Shown: positions 12,801 through 21,800 of the stretch, piece after piece
Layout: each line of letters starts with the position of its first letter
Position numbering within the stretch: position 1 is the first letter of the stretch
DNA from: Trichoplusia ni
Lineage: Eukaryota > Arthropoda > Insecta > Lepidoptera > Noctuidae
DNA length: 64,000 nt
Reading direction: 5' to 3'
Assembly: GCF_003590095.1 (NCBI RefSeq)
Contig: NC_039490.1
Span: forward strand, 8,821,834 to 8,885,833
Program-made: the position numbers and the translations under genes
Notes under the pieces: model-generated
The model's input: the letters and a program-made list of their open reading frames with translations, nothing else
Database searches by the model: none
Told to the model about the DNA's origin: nothing

Positions 12801-15800
12801 CTCTTATAAAAAAACACAATCATTGTTGTTGGAACACCACAATACATTAGGCATGTCACAGTTTCCCGCTAATCGCCATCTTGTATTGTCTATGTCAGGT
12901 GCTTGTTGACATTTTCTTAGATTTTTGCTTGTTTTTGTTTTTTTACTTGTTTATTGTCTGTTATATTTCGGCAGTTATTTCCGTTGACATCGTTACTTTA
13001 AAATGCACCGTTTTTTTTCAAAATTTCTTGGTTGTTTTACACAATTTTTTGGATTGAGATTTTGGGGTTTTTTACTAGGATTTTGATTTTTTGGGTTCTT
13101 TTTGTTTTATGATTTTCTATGAATCAGTCTTTCTTATTCAGTTTCAGCTGTCTGTTCAACTATTTGAAATATCCTTGACTCATTCACACGAAATATTTAT
13201 ATTACACGATTCTATACAATACTGTACTATTTCATCGATTACATTCCTAAAGAAGACAAGTTCCATGTCTCCTCTATCGCTGAAGCATCACTTAAATGTA
13301 TTGAACTGACAAGTTAAAGTCACGTCACTTGTCGAAAATAAATGTCATTCACATACATTTGAATGAACTCTAATGCTATGTGACATTTGTTGTACTGATC
13401 TCTACCTAAAAAAATACACTCATGTTTTATTTCATTGGTCGTTTCATATTTTTTCTTTTTATTTGTCTTTAATCTGAAATCACTCATCAATTTCAAATCT
13501 GAGTTGTTTATAAGTTATTAAAAGCTATTCCACGGTAATTAATTGTTCCTTTAATAAATCGGCTGATACATATTTGGGCTCATCTCTTACGATTTTCATT
13601 TCATTTTTAATTTAATTTTCTATGGTTTGAATAACTTCATTGGGTGATTAATTATTTTTAGTTTTTAATGCGGTATCAAAACTTAAATTCCATGCGATTA
13701 ATTGTACATAATCTTTTAATCTTTAATTATTATTTTCATATGAGAGTGTGTTAGAATTAATTTTTGATTTAATTCGATTTGTTTTCGTAGTAATCAATTA
13801 TGTTGTTAATATTGTACATAGTGTTTATGTAGCTACCTGTATATGTAGGTATGTGTGTACTCGGGTGTTTTAACAGTGTACATTCCTGAAATATATAACG
13901 TAACGATCAGCTTTGGAGTGATGATAATGACACGTTTTCGGATGCTGTGATCGCATCACGTCAAATTATATAGTTATTTGAAACATTTCCGGTTTTACTT
14001 ACGATGAACGAGGATTATAAATTTTATGTAGAAATGTTTTTTTGGAAGTTTCGACTCAAAACAGGAATGTGAAAAATCGATTATTTCTAAAATCATTGAA
14101 CTGGTTATCTGAAAAAAAGGGTTTATATAGTTGAAAAAAAAATAACACGATAATCTCGACGTCTGTTCTTTAGTAAGCATATTAACATTTAACAGTAAAA
14201 TCAAAATTGAGTTATTACTAAACTTAACTTAACTAAATCCATATCTAACACGAAAACGGTATCGATGAAAACTATCACAAACAGCTAAACTAAAATACAT
14301 ACATAATTTAAATGACAACAACTTCAAAGATAGTAGAGCTTCCTAAAAAAGGCACAGCGGCAAAAATTTGAAATCAAAATAAAAATCTTTAAAGGACAAT
14401 TGAAGTTACTTCAAAAGCTCGTACAGATGAGTATCCACACTTTGTTTTGGTAAGGCGGTGGAATCCTCATGGACACCAACTACCTCGGGCGAGGAAATGG
14501 GTGGAGTCAGACTTTTACTGACTAAACCTGAACCGCCGTGCTACGTCATCCGCGTCTTTGTATCGGTGTATGGCAGATGAGTATCCACCCAAGCTCACTC
14601 CTCAAGACTTCCAGACAGGGTCTGATCCTGGCGCGGCTGCGCGGCGCGCGCTCGGCCCGCGGCGACGTGCTCGTGTTCCTGGACGCGCACTGCGAGCCCG
14701 ACGCCGACTGGCTGCGGCCGCTGCTGCAGCGCGTTAAGCACAAGAGGGACGCCGTCCTCACGCCCATCATAGACATCATCGATCAGTCCACCTTCAAGCT
14801 GGAAGCGGCTGAGACATACCAGGTGCTGGCGAGGACCTGGACTGTTCTGCTGTTGATATTGCATTGCAACGAGCATTTGATGTGGAGGAATGTATAAGAC
14901 AATATCGTAAAAAATGCGTTTTGAAACGTCAATGCTGATCGATTAGCAGTTGTTTTTTCAGTATTCTTTCTATCGATGGAGAAAACAAAATATAAGTCAC
15001 AATGTCAAAAAATAAAGAGTCAAATACACTAGAACACACACACCAGACACAGGACAAGCAGTTATAGATTACACAAATGCTTGTCCTACCTATTAGTGCA
15101 GTCCAATTTATCGATAGATTGAATATTGATAACTGCCGTTATTCAAATGTATGGAAATGATATAGTTTTCAACAAGTCTCGTGGCTGAAAACTTGACATT
15201 ACACATATTATATAAAAAAATAGCAGTCCCATCCTGCTGGGCACAGGCCTCATTCCATTTAAAAAATATATTAGCATGAAGAATAAAGGTTTCCTTATGA
15301 TATTTTTATTCACTATTTGCCAGTGGTGTCTAAGAATAATTAAAAAATCATATAATTTTGAAAAAGTCACATTATTACTTTGCCTGTCTTGAGATTGAAC
15401 CTGCACCATACAAATCCTTACTTTTCCATACATTTGAGCAATTCTATCAGCTTTAACGACCATCAAAACGTCACGCGGAGTCAAAGGAATGCCATCCCTA
15501 CTATAGTCGTGACAAACTAAAAAGCTAATACGTTGAACGGTAACTGTCTTGAGGCCGTCAGGATCGCTTGGTACCAGGTGGATGCAGGTGTTGCCCGTGA
15601 CGTCATGCATGCGAGGAAAATCAAAAGATTGTGATGTTGAGGTCTTTATGCGTATTGAATACCTCAAGTTGGCAAGTCAAGCGATTGTAGTCACAGAGGA
15701 GATAGAAATAGAGTACAAAATTCTAATTTCCTTGTTTATTTACTAAAGGCTGATCATTTTTTCGAGCAATATTCTTGTAGAGTTGTGGAAACGAGACAGA

Positions 15801-18800
15801 GCATTGCACTCTCTTTCACAATTACTCGTAAGATTTTTAATCGCCATATGACTTTTCTTCGACGAATATTTTTGACGTTTTGACAGCTTTTGTATAGAAA
15901 ATATGTCAAACGGCCATGTTTATTCCTCAGATAACAGTCATCTGATGATTGAAAAGTCGGCCCTTAGCGGTAAGTTCTATAATGATAGCCGGTATTACAT
16001 TGCCATTTTGAAGGTTATCCCTATCCTATATCACTTGACTTGTTACTTGGAGATAGGTTGGCTGGGTTTGTGGTTTTAATGTCTCTGTTACTGTCCCCCG
16101 GTGATCCACTCAATGTGAATTGTTTCAATACATATGTTATACTTCGTATCATACCGTGCTGTCCCATTGTACGTTTGTACGTTTCCAAGTCAAAATATTT
16201 TCATTCATGTTATATGGACATTTTGAATAGGGTATGTGATGAAAAAGCTATTCAGTCTGTCAGACTGATTTAGAAATAATATTGGGTACGTTTTTTCTTT
16301 CATGTCGTTAACAAATAAGAATGATTTTAAATCTGACGTCACTTACCAGTACGCTTTTTTAACTAGCAAGTGATGTTAACCCCAAACTACCATACATGTG
16401 ATCATTTAAAGATCATTTTCTAAGTTTTTAAACTTTTTAATGATTTGGTGTATGTATTTAGTGATAAAATAATAAAAAAATAAGTATTCAATATTATTTG
16501 GAATTTCTGTCTGATGAAATAAACAGATTTATATTATAAAGTTTAGTCCAATACTCTATTATAAAGCAATAGTATTTTAAAGTCCAATAGTTCGATTCCA
16601 CAATATTAAAACGATGAACCCTAGGCTAAGTAACTGGTGATGGCAAAAATAAACGCATGACTACAATACTAATAGAAATATTCTAAAAGACGAAATTGCT
16701 ATCAGCTACTAATGTTACTACGATTATAACAATGCTTCATAGCAAACAGCAGCAGACAAATTCAAGAAGGAGAATTCTAGAAGAAACCGAGCGTATGGCG
16801 AAAAGCAAATCAAAATGTGATGATAGTTAGCGATGAATTATAGAGATCTGCTAAAGCTGGAATATCCATTCGGATAAAAAAAAACAGAAGAAGAAAATGT
16901 TTTTATCATAAAAAATATACGTCTGATTGTCAAGCCGTATGTAGGACAAATTTGTAGCTTGCAGCGAAAAATAACAATTAACTTAATTTATATCTTACGT
17001 TTTATAATAACAACGGCAAAATCAACAAGCATTGCCAGGAAACAAAATATGTTTTAAAACACAAACAAAAATTGAGACAAACGTGCTATACCAAAAAGAA
17101 ACTATAAAATAAATAAAAGAGCTTAGCTAAATTAACAATAAAATAACCATTTAATAGCTATACAATATCCGCTTAAACGAATGCATTTGGGAATGTATAC
17201 TGGTGTATTTTGATACTAATATTTGTAACTGACTCACCATAATTCACTTGCACTGTATTTAGTTAATATAAATATATTCTGGTGATGGGAGAATACTGTT
17301 TTAGTGTTAAAGGCGTAACTTGAAAGTTTTTGGGCGTCTTAAAGTAATCTTATTGCAGACGTGGGAAAGAGATATCTCTATACAGCTTGTAATGCGCTGT
17401 CACTCTTCCTCACTTGTAGTTATATTTCTTTAAGAGACCATGGTAGGGGCTCTGCATCTCTTCAAGCAAGACTGTTCATGTGGAAAAGGGACAGCGCATT
17501 ACATGGCGTAGAGTTCCATCTCGCTTCCTCGGTGTCAACAGTCTTGGTTAAAGATATATTGAGCACTGATAATGCTTTGTTAAATATGCTTAAGTTTTTT
17601 GGGATTTACGTATCGCTGCTTTAATACTAAAACTCGAAGATAAATAAGTGGGTTTAAAAAGTCCGCTTCTGTAATTCTCGTTACGCCTCTAAACGTTGAA
17701 CAAAGATTTAGTTTTCACATGCTCCGTTCTGCAGTTATCTTCGGGAAACTGTTATTTATGCAATTTCATAATATTAGAAAAGAGATGTCGCTAATAATGC
17801 TTGTAATGGTAAAGTTTGGAAAGTAATAAACGGAAATAATCAAATTTCTAAATCGAACGCAATGACAGATGCTATTAGGCTAGCTCCACCGCCCACAACA
17901 GGTTTTCCGAACACACAGATTCCGGAACATGTGAAAACTAAGGACAAAATATATCTCCATGTCTATTACTAGGATGTTAACTCTTGTGCTGGATACAGGT
18001 GGGTGGGTTCTCCTTCATGGGGCACTTCACGTGGACCGACGTGCCGGAGCGAGAGAAGAAGAGGCGAGGGTCCGACATCTCGCCTACTTGGTGAGTATAT
18101 TTATTTATAATTATCGTACATTCAAATATGTAAGAAGACGGTCTGAGGCGTTCTCCACAGTCAAACATAGGTGGGTAATGCAGAGATACCAAGAAGTATA
18201 TCATGTTGTTTAATTAAATGAAGGATAAAGATAAGTTGTAGAATATACTCCCAAAAGGATAAATGGTACATACACTCACTTAAACTTTACAAGCACAACA
18301 TAGTTGATATTAAATTATTGAATGTGAATATAATGTAATAATATTCTACAAGTTACCCACAGCGCCATCTAGTCTCATACTAAGCAAAGCTTGTGTTATG
18401 AGTAGTAGACAACTCATAAACATGCTTATATATTTGTTTATACAAATATTATAGATAAATTACACCCAGATAGTACAAATGATCATCATCACACAAACAT
18501 TTGTCCTGGATAGAAATCGAACCCACGACCTCCGTTACAGCAGTCAGGGCCGCTAACCACTAGACCAACAGGCCAGAAGAACCGACAAGAAACTCCATTA
18601 CCACCTCCTTACCTACCTGTCTCTTGACATCTAGGTCCCCGACGATGGCGGGCGGTCTGTTCGCCATCAGCCGCTCGTACTTCTGGGAACTCGGCGCCTA
18701 CGACGAGCAGATGGGCGGCTGGGGCGGAGAGAACCTCGAGATGTCCTTCCGGATATGGCAGTGTGAGTCACCATTTATTATTTTCAGTAAACCGTTCTAA

Positions 18801-21800
18801 TCCTCATCCACATATGATACCCACGTCACCCACTCCCTCGGAGGAAGAAACGCATAGTGTTAGACACTTACTGACTAAACCTGAACCGCTATGCTACGTC
18901 ATCCGCGTTTTTATGTCGGTGTATGGCAATGCTTTGCAATCCTTTATACATCGACCGCGGGCTTTCGCCGGTTAGTAGTGTGGGTCGGCGGGTAGTGTGA
19001 GTCACCTAACACTACTACAATGTGACAAGGATACACATGGTCATCATTGCAACTCCTGTAAACAACAATGATGATAAAGATGACCCTCTGGTAGATACCA
19101 TCATAGTTTAGATTAAAATTCTCAACAAGTCGTCTCCAAGGGGACACCCGTGCACGCCTTTAAAAAAAATCTTCCCATAAAGTTATTCAGTGACAAAAAA
19201 GAATTGACAATCTTTACCGATACACCGAGCTTAGTACTTAAGCTCGGTGTGTCCCAGGAGAACGATTTTCTTTCTTGGAACCCGCATCGATTACTGGACA
19301 GTAGGAAAAAATATTTTGCCACTTCCCTACACAGGAAGCGGGAGACGAAAGGAAGAAGTATGCCACAGCTGAGAAAAGAAAACTGAGTTAGGTCCAGTTG
19401 CCAAGCAGCATGGATAATACTTTAAAATTGATTTTAATATCTCATGTGTTTTGAAATCCATTGTGGATCTACCTTTCAATTCCTTAGTTTTACAACCAGA
19501 ATAATTTATTATTTGATATACAGAGACAAATATAATAAACTGATCTCAAAGTAAATTTACACACAGCACTGTTTTGTCTCTGTCATATTCACATGTCATG
19601 ATATTCATTCATAGATATTTATATTTTGACATTGCAGGTGGCGGCACTCTGGAGACGATACCTTGCTCTCGCGTCGGGCATGTGTTCCGCAGCTTCCACC
19701 CGTACGGCATGCCCGCATACATGGACACGCATGGTTAGTACTAGCATGGCTGGTCCAGGTCAGACCTGGACGGTATTATGTGTAAACCTAATAGTTCTGA
19801 ATCACAGGTTAAATCAGTCTGTGGATGGGCCGATCCATGCACTGAGTTCCGAAGTGTTTCGGAAGGCAAGTTAAATTGCCGGTCCCAGCTGCTATTTACA
19901 TATCTTTGAGAGTCGCTACAGGTAGTTTTAAAAGTCTGATAACCAGTCTGACTAAGACTATCGTGTTGCCCAGGTAACTGGGTTTAGGAGGTCAGATAGG
20001 CAGTCGCTCCTTATAAAATACCAATATTAGCTGTATCCGGTTAGACTGGAAGCCAACCCCAACACAGTTGGGAAAAGGCTAGGACAATGATGATGACTGC
20101 CCTAACACGCCTTAATATTTGGCAGTAGGTCTTCGTACCCGATATACTCTGGTCATTTGAGTACACCTGTGTTTGATCCTGAATTCTATCCTAGGTATAA
20201 ACACGGCGCGCATGGCGGAGGTCTGGATGGACGAGTACGCCGAGCTGTTCTACCTGCACCGGCCTGACCTCAGGGTGAGTAGTACACACCTACTGTACAG
20301 CTGGTAGTAATGTCGTGGAGTGCTTCTGCGTGCCTTCGCTTTTTCTAAAAACGACTCCCGCAGTAAGGAATTTTATTCTTGTGTCGCGGGGGTTGTAGAA
20401 ACATACAACTCACATGCCCAAAGGCACCCAGTCTCGGAACAAGCATTCGTGGATCACAAAAATGCTTGTCCTACGCGGGGATCGAACCCGCGACACGACG
20501 CGCTCAGCGCAGTCAAAAGAAGTAGATCGCCAAGCATTCGCTCGCTGTCTCCTTCATACCCCTTCCATACTTGCCTTAAACGTTTAATTCTATCTCTCTC
20601 AAAACTTCAATACTCATTCACGTGATGACCCTGTACCATGAAACTATTCACAATCCTAATTAACCCTCTACCAAGTTACTACAGGCAAATGTAAATATTT
20701 TCATAATTATTTCAGAACAACCCCAAGATAGGCGACGTGACCCACCGCAAGGTCCTCCGCGAGAAGCTAAAGTGCAAGAGTTTCCAGTGGTACCTCGACA
20801 ACATCTACAAGGAGAAGTTCGTGCCCGTCAGGGACGTCTACGGATACGGCAGGTGAGGGGAGACGGTGACCAGTGTTGAAGGGTGACGGTACTGATACTT
20901 GGAAAGAGGCAGTGGTGACTTAATGTAGACAGCGCTGACATAGCATAGGCAGCGCTGCCTAAGCATACACTACGCTAACTCCGTGGTCGAGTGGCGTACG
21001 CACCGGTTTCAAGGTGTCGCTAGCTCTGAGGTCCCGGGTTCGATCCCCGGTCGGGTCAATGTAAAAATTCTCATTTGTACATTGTCTCGGGTCTGGGTGT
21101 TTGTGGTACCTTCGTTGTATCTGAATTCCATAACACAAGTGCTTTAGCAACTTACTTTGGGTTCAGAACAATGTGTGTGATGTTGTCCGCATTTATAAAA
21201 AAAAAAAACTCAGAAAAGATAGCGCTCACTCAGCATAGACAGCGCTAACTCAGCATAGGCAGCATTAACTTTCAGCATAGATAGCGCTCACTCAGCATAG
21301 ACAGCGCTCACTCAGCAAAGACAGCGCTAACTCAGCATAGGCAGCATTAACTTTCAGCATAGACAGCGCTCACTCAGCATAGACAGCGCTGACTCAGCAT
21401 GTACAGCATAGGCAGCATTAACTTTCAGCACAGACAGCGCTGACTTATCATAGACAGCGCTCACTCAGCATAGATAGTGCTGACTTATCATAGACATCGC
21501 TGACTTATCATAGACAGCGCTGACTCAGCATAGATAGCGCTAACTTATCATAGACAGCGCTGACTCAGCATAGATAGCGCTCACTCAGCATAGATAGCGC
21601 TCACTCAGCATAGATAGCGCTGACTTATCATAGACAGCGCTCACTCAGCATAGATAGCGCTGACTTATCATAGATAGCGCTAACTTATCATAGACAGCGC
21701 TCACTCAGCATAGATAGCGCTCACTCAGCATAGATAGCTCTGACTCAGCATAGATAGCGCTCACTTATCATAGACAGTGCTGACTTATCATAGACAGCGC

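Noticed and set aside
15549..15620. Possible sixth variant exon
   Set aside because: The frame has no DxH or DWLRPLL motif and no suitable acceptor in phase 2.
15143..15667. 174-codon open frame on the minus strand
   Set aside because: AT-rich, no known motif, no matching splice context, inside an intron of the transferase gene and overlapping a weak repeat trace.
20975..21057. tRNA gene
   Set aside because: Has A and B boxes but is followed by a SINE body and poly(A), and I could not close an acceptor stem; treated as a SINE head.
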